Source: Thermanaerovibrio velox DSM 12556 (GTDB lineage Bacteria; Synergistota; Synergistia; Synergistales; Synergistaceae). From it: a DNA stretch of 64,000 nt. Shown here piece by piece: positions 8,990-16,250 of the stretch. The stretch is taken from assembly GCF_000237825.1 (NCBI RefSeq), contig NZ_CM001377.1, positions 62,001 to 126,000 of the forward strand. Direction: 5' to 3'. Made by a program: the position numbers and the translations under genes. Each line of letters opens with the position of its first letter. The first letter of the stretch is position 1. Under the pieces are notes generated by a model, which did no database searches, was not told the origin of the DNA, and worked only from the letters and a program-made list of their open reading frames with translations.

Positions 8990-9111
8990 AAAGCACCCAT
9001 CCCCCTCCTGAAACGCCTGAAATGCCCGCTTATTCCCCCGTCCCACCCAAGACGGGAGAGATGGCAACCGCCCCACAAGGGTTTAGCCCCCGCCACCGTG
9101 TCTCCCGGAGT

Positions 9112-10569
9112 CTAAGGGGATAGCAGGGACTTTAACGCATCCACCAAACCCTTAGAGTCCGGGGTTTTCATGGCCACCGCCCCTCCGAAAAGGTCCATAC
9201 ACGCCTTGGCACACTCATCCCCCCAGGCCACCGCCTTGGCCCTGCCAGGAAGGCCGCCCAAGCGCCTTGACCATTCCTCCGCCAGGGCGGCGGAGCCGAA
9301 CACCACCGCCTGGGGAGGGTGATCCTCCCAGTGCTCCCTTATGAGCCCCATCCATGGGATGTCCCGGGGTTTCATCTCGTAAATGGGGATCTCCACCGGG
9401 AGGCCCCGGGCCTCCGCAACCGCCTCCACCGGTATCCTGGAGCTTCGGCGGTTACGTAGGAAGAGCACCCTCTCCCCGGGACGGATCACACCACGAAGCA
9501 GCTCCCCCAGGGACTCGCTGTTGGGCCTTTGGGGCATCAGGTCCACCCCGATTCCCGTATCCTCCATGGCCGACGCGGTGCCAGGTCCTATGGCCACGGT
9601 GGAACAGCGGATATGCCTTAGGTCCTTTATGAGATCCTTCAAGACCCGGGGGCCCCGGGGACTGGTGAAGACCAGCCAATTCGCCTCCCGCAAGCCGGCT
9701 ATCACGTCCGCCTCCTGGACGGCGGTCTCCTCCTCAAGGAGGGGCAGGGTGAAGGCGTCGGCCCCAAGGCCCTCCAACTCCCTGGCGGTGGAGTAACCCT
9801 CGCCCATCGGACGGCAAACCGCCACCTGAAGCCCCTTAAGGGGCAAGGGGGCGGGCTTCAGCTCTAGATGGGCCGCCTCCCCCAACAGGATCACCGACGG
9901 ACTTGCGAGCCTACCAGCTTCCCCCATGCCGATGGCCCCCTCCAGGGTGGTCCTCTCGAGGCATCCCCTTCCCCAGCCACCCCAGGACAGGATCCCACAG
10001 GGGGTCTGGGGGCTTAGACCCAGGGATGTCAGAAGCCTCAGGTTCCTTACAAGGCTGGATGCGGACATGTAGAGCACCCTGGATCCCTTGAAGCTCGCGA
10101 TCCCCTCGAAATAGCCTTGAGGGTCCGTGGCATCCCCAAGCTTTCCCGTAACAAGGCATAGCCCGGAGGACACCCCCCGGTGCGTAAGGGGTATGCCTTC
10201 CGCCAGGAACCCCCCGAGGGCTGCGGTTATACCCGGGACCGCCCGCCACTCAAGTCCCGCCCGGTCCAGCGCCGCGGCTTCTTCGCCGCCTCGGCCGAAC
10301 ACGAAGGGGTCACCGCCTTTAAGACGGATCACCGTTTTAAACCGCCTTCCCAGATCCACCAGCAAACGGTTTATCTCCTCCTGCTCCATCCTGTGGTCCC
10401 CGCCCCGTTTGCCCGCCTCGATGAAGAGGGCCCCCTTGGGGGCCAGCAAAAGACAGTCCGGGTGGATGAGCCGGTCGTAAACCACCGCCTGGGCCCCTGA
10501 AAGTACCTGTAAGGCCTCCAGGGTGAGCCACCTGGGGGACCCGCATCCGGCTCCTACAAGCCATATCAA
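9112..10569 (-). CDS. cobA-hemD: Fused uroporphyrinogen-III C-methyltransferase (CobA) and uroporphyrinogen-III synthase (HemD)
   Basis: This 485-residue protein has two domains. Residues 1-~235 are the SUMT methyltransferase (RLKGGDPFVFGRGGEE, VPGITAALGG, PLTHRG). Residues ~245-485 are HemD (VFTSPRGPRVL, FLRNRRSS, VVFGSAALAEEW). It closes and then methylates uroporphyrinogen III at C2 and C7 to give precorrin-2. The frame is open to 10656; I start at TTG 10569, which overlaps the hemC stop (TTGA) with GAGGGGGT 9 bases upstream and places MIWLVGAG at the normal N-terminus. The SAM-loop reads GAGCGSPRWLT where the family usually has GAGPGDPELLT. This fusion is known in anaerobic Firmicutes and relatives. 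Confidence 0.9.
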   Translation of the reverse strand: MIWLVGAGCGSPRWLTLEALQVLSGAQAVVYDRLIHPDCLLLAPKGALFIEAGKRGGDHRMEQEEINRLLVDLGRRFKTVIRLKGGDPFVFGRGGEEAAALDRAGLEWRAVPGITAALGGFLAEGIPLTHRGVSSGLCLVTGKLGDATDPQGYFEGIASFKGSRVLYMSASSLVRNLRLLTSLGLSPQTPCGILSWGGWGRGCLERTTLEGAIGMGEAGRLASPSVILLGEAAHLELKPAPLPLKGLQVAVCRPMGEGYSTARELEGLGADAFTLPLLEEETAVQEADVIAGLREANWLVFTSPRGPRVLKDLIKDLRHIRCSTVAIGPGTASAMEDTGIGVDLMPQRPNSESLGELLRGVIRPGERVLFLRNRRSSRIPVEAVAEARGLPVEIPIYEMKPRDIPWMGLIREHWEDHPPQAVVFGSAALAEEWSRRLGGLPGRAKAVAWGDECAKACMDLFGGAVAMKTPDSKGLVDALKSLLSP

Positions 10570-11507
10570 GCCCCGCAAACCCCCTCTCTGGCGGACCTGT
10601 TCAAGGCCCCTTGAAGGATCTCCCTCGCCTCCGGGGAGTCCTTGAGCTTGAGCCACGCCCGCTGACCAAGCGCCGCCGCGTCGTCCTCCCCATCGACCTT
10701 GTCCCGCAGCTCCACCGCCGATGCGGACGATCCGTCGGGGGAGAGTATCTCCGCCTTGAATGACATGATATCCCCATCAAGCACCGCGGAGGCCGCAACC
10801 GGCACCGCGCATCCCATGCCAAAGGCCTTGAGGAACTGCCGCTCCGCCAGGACCTCAAGCCAACTGTCTCGGTCACCGAGGCGCCTTGCCTCGTGGAAAA
10901 GCTCAGATCCCTCCGGCGCCTCCAGGGCAATCGCCCCTTGAGCTGGAGATGTGACGAAGGGGAGATCCCTGTAGGGAACCCTTATGTCTAGCCGCTCTAG
11001 CCCCGCCTTCGCCAGCACTATGGCGTCGAAACGACCTTCCTGCAGCTTGCTCAGCCGGGACTGGATGTTGCCCCGGCAACATATGACCTTGAGGTCTCCT
11101 CTCAGCCGCAAGACCTGGGCGGTTCTCCTGAGGCTTGAGGTCCCAACCACCGATCCCTCCGGGAGCTCATCAAGGGACAGGCCCTCCAGGTTTATTAAAA
11201 CGTCCTCCCGGGAGCCCCTCTTAAGCACCGCTGCTATGGCCAGTCCCTTGGGCTGTTCCGACGGGACGTCCTTAAGGCTGTGTACCGCTCCATGGGCGTC
11301 CCCCAAGAGCAGCCGTTCCTCCAGGGCTTTCACGAACGCCCCAAAGCCGCCGAAACACGCCAGGTGCCGCCTACGGTCCCTATCCCCATGGGTGGCACAG
11401 GTTATGAGCTTCACCGAGTGGCCCGCCCCGGCGAGATGCCTTTTCCACATCTCCGCCTGGGCCATGGCAAGGGGGCTTGAGCGGGTGAGCAGGGTAAATC
11501 GACTCAT
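10566..11507 (-). CDS. hemC: Hydroxymethylbilane synthase (porphobilinogen deaminase)
   Basis: The protein has 313 residues, normal size. It polymerises four porphobilinogen into hydroxymethylbilane. The N-terminus LLTRSSPLAMAQAEMW matches the family. The dipyrromethane-cofactor cysteine is in FGMGCAVPVAA, and KDVPSEQPKGL and RRTAQVLRLRGDL are conserved substrate-binding loops. Its ATG overlaps the preceding dehydrogenase stop (ATGA), and its stop overlaps the cobA-hemD start. Confidence 0.95.
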   Translation of the reverse strand: MSRFTLLTRSSPLAMAQAEMWKRHLAGAGHSVKLITCATHGDRDRRRHLACFGGFGAFVKALEERLLLGDAHGAVHSLKDVPSEQPKGLAIAAVLKRGSREDVLINLEGLSLDELPEGSVVGTSSLRRTAQVLRLRGDLKVICCRGNIQSRLSKLQEGRFDAIVLAKAGLERLDIRVPYRDLPFVTSPAQGAIALEAPEGSELFHEARRLGDRDSWLEVLAERQFLKAFGMGCAVPVAASAVLDGDIMSFKAEILSPDGSSASAVELRDKVDGEDDAAALGQRAWLKLKDSPEAREILQGALNRSAREGVCGA

Positions 11508-11965
11508 CGCCTAAGCCTCTTCCCCTCCAGGAACGCCCGGATCAGGGACTTTAGCTTGGCCGCCCCCGAGGGGTCCATGCCGCCGCTGGATATCCCAACC
11601 CTGAAGTTCCCGTGGCTCCACTGGGCCGCCAGGGCGAAGTCCCCTAGCTCTGGCAGGGAACAGCAGCAAACAAGACACCCGGTGCCCTCCCTAAGCTCCA
11701 GCGCTAGCCTGGTCTCCTCCGGCGGAAGCGCCAGCACCGCGAACCTGAAACGCTCAAAGTCCTGACGCTGCACGGACCGTTCCTCCCCTGACACTATCCC
11801 CTTGGAGATCAGCCTGCGCATCTCGTCGCAGAAGCTCAAGGAAACCACCGTGACCGACGCACCCCCGTCCAGGAGGCTGCAGGTCTTCCTGTATCCCACG
11901 GGACCGGCTCCAACCACCAGCACCGGCTCGTCCCGCCTTAAGGCCACCATGGGGCCGAAGGTCAT
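11504..11965 (-). CDS. Precorrin-2 dehydrogenase (CysG N-domain / Met8 type)
   Basis: This short 153-residue protein has an NAD-binding start VLVVGAGPVGYRKTCSLLDGGASV (in part) typical of the CysG N-terminal domain. The later VCCCSLPELGDFALAAQW corresponds to the family's conserved DFxxPA/ASW region. It oxidises precorrin-2 to sirohydrochlorin, needed before cobalt insertion by CbiK. It lacks the extra C-terminal helical region of Met8, so a chelatase role is unlikely. GGGGGT lies six bases before ATG 11965; hemA ends 24 bases upstream. Confidence 0.85.
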   Translation of the reverse strand: MTFGPMVALRRDEPVLVVGAGPVGYRKTCSLLDGGASVTVVSLSFCDEMRRLISKGIVSGEERSVQRQDFERFRFAVLALPPEETRLALELREGTGCLVCCCSLPELGDFALAAQWSHGNFRVGISSGGMDPSGAAKLKSLIRAFLEGKRLRR

Positions 11966-11989
11966 GTGAATACCCCCAGTTTTCTACAG

Positions 11990-12859
11990 CTATGATAGTG
12001 ATATGACTCCATCACGGGCCCGGAGGGCGGGGAAACGCCCGGTCAGCTCCTCCCAAAGGGAGGTGCCCGCACCCTCCGCCGCTGCTTCAAGCCCCTGAAG
12101 CTCCTCCCGGTAGCCCCTAAGCCTTCGTCGGCTTATCCGGGCTATGTCTTCGATGCCCATGTACCTGTAACCTTCACCAGGAACCCCCTGGGGAGGGGAA
12201 CCCATGTCCACAACCCAGGTCCCGCTTCCCGCCAGATCCTCCTCAAACAGCACCGGCAGCGGGGAGGAGGTGCATAGAAAGACCCCTTGAAAGTCCCGGG
12301 CCCTGGACCTCAGGCTTTCCCAAGGGATGCACCGGAACCCCTCCGGCGGAGCGGAGGAACGGGAGGTGCATACCACCTCTGCCCCAAAGTAGGATAGCAC
12401 CTTGCAGGTCTCACGTCCCATCTCTCCCATCCCGGCCACCAGGCACGGCACACGGGGCCAATCGGGGTGCTCTTTGATTATGGACGACGCCAGGTACGGT
12501 ATCGACGGGGCCCTGCCTGGGTGAAGGGTGCTCCTTAAGCGGGAGGATATCCCGAAGGCCCTCTGGAAGAGCCTGTGAAGGATTGGCCCGCAGGATGGCC
12601 TGGAGGCCTCGTAACAGTCCTTGACCTGCCTTACTATATGGAACTCCCCGACCGCGAAGCTGTTGAGGCCGAGCATGGTCCTTATGAGTCTAAGCACCAC
12701 GCCCTCCTGGCGGGCAAGGACGACCCCCCCGGGCAGTCCTCCCAGGGAGTGTTCCCGAAGGACCCCGTAGAACTCGTCCCTCCAGCACGTCTTAACCCGT
12801 ACCCATTCCAGGGCGTCCGGGGGAAGCGAACGCGTTACCGCCAAGACGACGGGTGTCAT
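11990..12859 (-). CDS. hemA: Glutamyl-tRNA reductase, short form
   Basis: The protein is about 289 residues against ~420 for standard HemA. The catalytic cysteine region is kept but divergent (KTCWRDEFYGVL where STCNRTEVY is usual). The tRNA/NADPH core is clear: LNSFAVGEFHIVRQVKDCYEAS, SIPYLASSIIK, and Rossmann VAGMGEMGRETCKVLSYFGAEVV (in part). It stops soon after the IEDIARISRRR linker, so the C-terminal dimerisation domain is essentially missing. The ATG at 12859 overlaps the upstream gene's TGA; ATG at 12871 is also possible. The long frame continuing upstream to 13507 lies within the membrane-protein gene and is not real. It makes glutamate-1-semialdehyde for HemL. Confidence 0.85.
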   Translation of the reverse strand: MTPVVLAVTRSLPPDALEWVRVKTCWRDEFYGVLREHSLGGLPGGVVLARQEGVVLRLIRTMLGLNSFAVGEFHIVRQVKDCYEASRPSCGPILHRLFQRAFGISSRLRSTLHPGRAPSIPYLASSIIKEHPDWPRVPCLVAGMGEMGRETCKVLSYFGAEVVCTSRSSAPPEGFRCIPWESLRSRARDFQGVFLCTSSPLPVLFEEDLAGSGTWVVDMGSPPQGVPGEGYRYMGIEDIARISRRRLRGYREELQGLEAAAEGAGTSLWEELTGRFPALRARDGVISLS

Positions 12860-13776
12860 CGGTACCACCATAATCCCACCAGGGCCATGGAGAGGGCCTC
12901 GAAGAGCAAAAGGGTCCCCACGTGCCATATGGCCAGGGGGCGGAGCACCTCCGGCGGGAATATGCCCACCCAGTAGCCCATGTTCTGCCTTAAGACCCGG
13001 CTGAAGGTGCCTATGCAGTTCCCCGCCAGCAGGGCTAGGAGAGCCCCCTTTAGGGACAGCGCGCCGGAGGATAACGCCCCTTGGGCGGATGCCAGGGATG
13101 CGGAACTGTGCATCAGGGCGGAGGTCACCACCGCAAGGGCCGAGGGCGACACCTTGCCCTTCAGGGTCCCCAGCACCGCCGCCTCCAGGTGGGGCATGAG
13201 GAAGAACGTGAGGGCGAAGAAGCCCCAAGCCATGGGGAGGGAGCGCAAGGTGAGCCTTATTAAGCTGACCTCCTTCCCATGGGGATGTCCTTCGCAATTT
13301 GCCCCATGGCAGGAGTCCTGGGGCAAACCGAATGCGATGGGTTCCCCGGAGCCCCGGCGGAGGAGAAGAAGGAGACATAGGATGAAGCGGCAGGCGCTCC
13401 GGGTGATCAGCACTATGGAGTAGAGCAGTCCTAGGTTTCCCGCAAGCCCCACCGCCACCGGTGCGGTGGCGAGCCAGCGCTTTATGTAGGCCGGGAAGGC
13501 GAGGCACAGGGTCCCGAAGACCGCGTCATCCCGGGTTATGCGGCCCTCCCGGTGGGCGGAGGACAGGATGGCGGCCCCCAACCTGGGGCTGGCCACCGAA
13601 ACCGCCATGGCGGAGAGGGCGTGGCGGTTTATCCTGCATTTGGATAGAAGGTTGCGGATGGGACGGAAAACCGCGTCCGTGATCCTCAGCCTCACCAGCG
13701 CCTCCCCCGCCAGCGCCCCCGCAAGGATGCTGGCGGTGAGCCTGGCCTCCGCAAGGAGAAGCCCTTTTATCTCCAA
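12856..13776 (-). CDS. Polytopic membrane protein with Gate-like (nucleoside-recognition) fold and Cys/His loop
   Basis: I read 306 residues starting at TTG 13776, which overlaps the end of cbiL; no clean ribosome site is visible, so the start is uncertain. About 7-8 hydrophobic segments occur in two blocks (residues ~10-135 and ~175-305). Each block has small-residue helices like the nucleoside-recognition/Gate family (SAMAVSVASPRLGAAI, ALLALLAGNCIGTFS). The linker between them carries C156-H157-x3-C161-x2-H164-x-H166, a likely metal site. It lies between cbiL and hemA behind a cobalamin riboswitch, so a role in cobalt or corrinoid-precursor handling is a reasonable inference. No function is proven. 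Confidence 0.6.
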   Translation of the reverse strand: MEIKGLLLAEARLTASILAGALAGEALVRLRITDAVFRPIRNLLSKCRINRHALSAMAVSVASPRLGAAILSSAHREGRITRDDAVFGTLCLAFPAYIKRWLATAPVAVGLAGNLGLLYSIVLITRSACRFILCLLLLLRRGSGEPIAFGLPQDSCHGANCEGHPHGKEVSLIRLTLRSLPMAWGFFALTFFLMPHLEAAVLGTLKGKVSPSALAVVTSALMHSSASLASAQGALSSGALSLKGALLALLAGNCIGTFSRVLRQNMGYWVGIFPPEVLRPLAIWHVGTLLLFEALSMALVGLWWYR

Positions 13777-14453
13777 AGGAGCATCACCGCCAGGTAGTCG
13801 TCGGTGGGTTCCGCCGCCGCATCCCCCTCCACCGCGAACTCCCCCTCTAGCCCGACCCGATGGAGCCGGACGATCCGATCCCAAGGCCCGGAGGCGGAGA
13901 TGACTAGGGGGAGATTCTCCCCAAGGGCGGAGGGCTTGTATAGGGCGGCGCACTGGCAGGCCTTAAGGGCCTTGATGATCCCTTCGATGTCTTTAGAGCC
14001 CGGCACCACCGAGAACACCTGGTCCCTCATGGCGATGAAGCGGTTGAGCCTCGCCGCCGCGGCGGAGTGGGCGGATATGCCGGGGATCAGGCGCAGCTCC
14101 GTCTCCGTAATGGAGGACAGCTCCTGGTGGAGCACATGAACCGTGGCGTAAAGGGCGGAGTCCCCTATCACCGGCATCGCCGCGATCTTTGCCCCCTCCC
14201 AAAGGTCCTTGGAGGAGGTTAGGGACTCCCTTACGCCGGCCCTTAGCTCCTCGTCGGAGCCTGTCATGGGGAAGAGGATCGGTATGGTCTTAAGCCCCTT
14301 GATTAGGTCCCGGGCCATCTGTCCCGCCACGCTCACCCTTCCCTTGGCGGACACCGGCTCGAACACCGCCTGGGCCTTGCTCAGAACGTTAAGGGCCTTC
14401 AGGGTAACCAGCTCCTTGTCCCCCGGGCCCATGCCTACGCCGTAAAGTATCAA
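13767..14453 (-). CDS. cbiL: Cobalt-precorrin-2 C20-methyltransferase
   Basis: The protein has 228 residues from TTG 14453, which has GGAGGG seven bases upstream and gives MILYGVGMGPGDKELVTLKA, the normal tetrapyrrole-methylase start. Longer upstream reading is unlikely. CbiL features are VFEPVSAKGRVSVAG, FPMTGSDEELR, MPVIGDSALYATV and LIPGISAHSAAAARLN. It methylates C20 of cobalt-factor II using SAM. It is the first gene after the riboswitch at 14573-14723. Confidence 0.9.
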   Translation of the reverse strand: MILYGVGMGPGDKELVTLKALNVLSKAQAVFEPVSAKGRVSVAGQMARDLIKGLKTIPILFPMTGSDEELRAGVRESLTSSKDLWEGAKIAAMPVIGDSALYATVHVLHQELSSITETELRLIPGISAHSAAAARLNRFIAMRDQVFSVVPGSKDIEGIIKALKACQCAALYKPSALGENLPLVISASGPWDRIVRLHRVGLEGEFAVEGDAAAEPTDDYLAVMLLWR

Positions 14454-14572
14454 CCTGCATCCCTCCGTCCTTTTGTAGAGCGGAAGCGGAGGAGGAATGC
14501 CGCAAGTCCCCATGGTCACCGGTGAGCTAGGGGGCATTGCGCGGGGTCCCTCCCTCGAGGGCTTCCGCGGTA

Positions 14573-14723
14573 ACTTGGAGCCGTGGGGTATCCTGGCTTG
14601 CCTTCATCCTATCCCCGCCCCTTCCCAGGGGTCTAAGTCCCCCAGTGGTAACGGCGGTCTCGTCGGGCTCACAGTGGCGGGGCCGCGCCGGCTTCTCACC
14701 GGTCTTCCCCCAGGGCTCGAAGT
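14573..14723 (-). ncRNA. Cobalamin riboswitch 1 (ahead of cbiL-hem operon)
   Basis: On the minus strand the RNA shows the class hallmarks: GGTGAGAAGCCGGCGCGGCC, then CCCGCCACTGTGA, and the B12 box region GCAAGCCAGGATACC. P1 is formed by GGCTCGAAGT-type and ACTTGGAGCC-type arms at 14714-14723 and 14573-14582 with one mismatch. Downstream, GCGGAAGC (14561-14568) can pair with GCTTCCGC (14480-14487) just before the cbiL ribosome site. This suggests an expression platform acting on translation or through an alternative hairpin. Its effector is coenzyme B12 by family knowledge. Confidence 0.92.
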
Positions 14724-14755
14724 AGCGTTATCCTGTGCTATGCACCTGAAGATAG

Positions 14756-14784
14756 ATAATAGAACTCAAAACCCCATAAAACAA
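14756..14784 (-). promoter_or_regulatory. Sigma-70-type promoter for the cbiL-hem operon
   Basis: Minus strand: -35 TTGTTT (14784-14779), 17-base spacer, -10 TATTAT (14761-14756). The predicted start is about 25 bases before riboswitch P1, so the operon is transcribed separately from the upstream cbi operon. Confidence 0.6.
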
Positions 14785-14830
14785 GAAGACAGGGTTGCAT
14801 TACCAGGGGTTTATGGCTAAACCATGCGGC

Positions 14831-16246
14831 CTAATATCCTAATATCTTAAGCGTCTCCCGCACCCCTTCTTCCAGCGAAAGCCCGGGATCGTTAGGGGGG
14901 CAGAGGAGTAAGAGGGGTATGCCCAGCTCCCCGCAGGCCCTCAGCTTGTCCGTCACTCCGGAGGCATCTCCGCTGCCCTTGGCCCCCACCGCCTTGGCTC
15001 CGCAACCCTTGAGGATCCCAACCTCCCAGTCATAACCCATGGGCCCCCAGGAACATAGGATCTCCTTTGGGGTAAGCCCCGCCGCCTTGGCCGCCTCCAG
15101 GCTCTCCACCGTGGGAAGCAGCCGAGCCAATACATAACGGCCGCCGCCTTTGAGCACCGGAACCACGCGGGGAAGCCCCCGCACGCCGAAGGATAGGAAC
15201 ACCGTATCACCGGGGGCTGTGAGCTCCAAAAGCCCCTGGGCCATCTCCCCGTAAGACATAACCGGCACGGCCCCTTCGGGCACATCCACCGGACGGCTTA
15301 TCCTTATCAACGGTATCTTAAGTTCCTCCGCGGCGGTTCGGAAGTGGCGCCTTGCCTCCTCCGCAAAGGGGTGTGCGCAGTCCACCGCCGCCCTGAGACC
15401 CAGGGGGAGCAGCCGCCCCATGACCTCCGCCCAGTCGTCCGCGCTCCGGCGGCCCACCAGCGCAAAGGCCCCCGGGGGCACCACATGAAGCCCCGTGTCA
15501 AAGGCCACCGATACCGCCACCTTAAGCCCCAGGGAGATCAACCTCTCCGCCGCCTCCCTGCCCTCACCGGTGCCGCCCAGGATGAGCACGTCCACCCTTC
15601 CGATCCCGTCGAGGATGTCAACCCCCTCAAGACGCGATCCGTTCTCACCTGCGGCGGCGCAGCGGGGCGGCAATCCGCATCCCGTGGAGGCACCTCCGCT
15701 GCCTGGACGGACATTTATCTCGCTGGCGTAGCCCCGCATGTCCCTCCAAACCCCGTCCTTCCCCTTGGAACAGCACCCTCCGGGGAAGACGATCAAAGAC
15801 CTCATGTCCACCTGGTCCGATGAGAGCTCCTCCGCCGGGATCTCCGCCACCCTCTCACCGGGCCTTGATACGTCGCGGCACACCAGGGCCGTGCGACCCT
15901 GGAACACCCGACGCACCTCCCCGAGCTTGCCCTCCCTGTCCCGGGAGACCGGGTTGTACAGCGCCACGGAAAGCCCCGATTCCGATGCCCTCTCCATGGC
16001 CCTTGCCACCGATCCCCAATCCTGAAGGTAATCCGAAAGGGATATCATGCAAAGCCCGTTTGTGTAATAGGGCCCCAATGAGCAGGCCGCCCCTTGAGCG
16101 GCGGATACGCCTGGGAATATCCGGAAGGACGGGCTTCCCTTGCCCCCGTCCTCATCCCCCCCCTCCCGGAGCCCCCAGGCCGCGTGATGTGACGCCAGCG
16201 CCGCAAGCCCGAAGAGCACCGGGTCCCCGCCGCACACCAGCGCCAC
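14831..16246 (-). CDS. cbiJ: CbiH C-terminal half fused to precorrin-6A reductase CbiJ
   Basis: This 471-residue reading frame begins inside CbiH: VALVCGGDPVLFGLAAL is the conserved second block of precorrin-3B C17-methyltransferase. FPGVSAAQGAACSLG and ISLSDYL follow, to about residue 175. From ~residue 213 it is CbiJ (DVLILGGTGEGREAAERL, DCAHPFAEEARRHF, LLPTVESLEAAK), the NADH-dependent precorrin-6A/cobalt-precorrin-6A reductase. The CbiH N-terminus is in another frame ending at 16251. Deleting one G from the GGGG on the coding strand (16255-16258) joins them as one CbiG-CbiH-CbiJ reading frame. As it stands, the GTG at 16246 lies five bases after the TAG and could only give a headless CbiH. 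Confidence 0.85.
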   Translation of the reverse strand: MALVCGGDPVLFGLAALASHHAAWGLREGGDEDGGKGSPSFRIFPGVSAAQGAACSLGPYYTNGLCMISLSDYLQDWGSVARAMERASESGLSVALYNPVSRDREGKLGEVRRVFQGRTALVCRDVSRPGERVAEIPAEELSSDQVDMRSLIVFPGGCCSKGKDGVWRDMRGYASEINVRPGSGGASTGCGLPPRCAAAGENGSRLEGVDILDGIGRVDVLILGGTGEGREAAERLISLGLKVAVSVAFDTGLHVVPPGAFALVGRRSADDWAEVMGRLLPLGLRAAVDCAHPFAEEARRHFRTAAEELKIPLIRISRPVDVPEGAVPVMSYGEMAQGLLELTAPGDTVFLSFGVRGLPRVVPVLKGGGRYVLARLLPTVESLEAAKAAGLTPKEILCSWGPMGYDWEVGILKGCGAKAVGAKGSGDASGVTDKLRACGELGIPLLLLCPPNDPGLSLEEGVRETLKILGY

Positions 16247-16250
16247 CCGA

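Noticed and set aside
11990-13507. 505-residue form of hemA
   Set aside because: Its first ~210 residues are Pro/Gly/His-rich and lie wholly inside the membrane-protein gene in another frame. ATG 12859 with the ATGA overlap is the sensible start.
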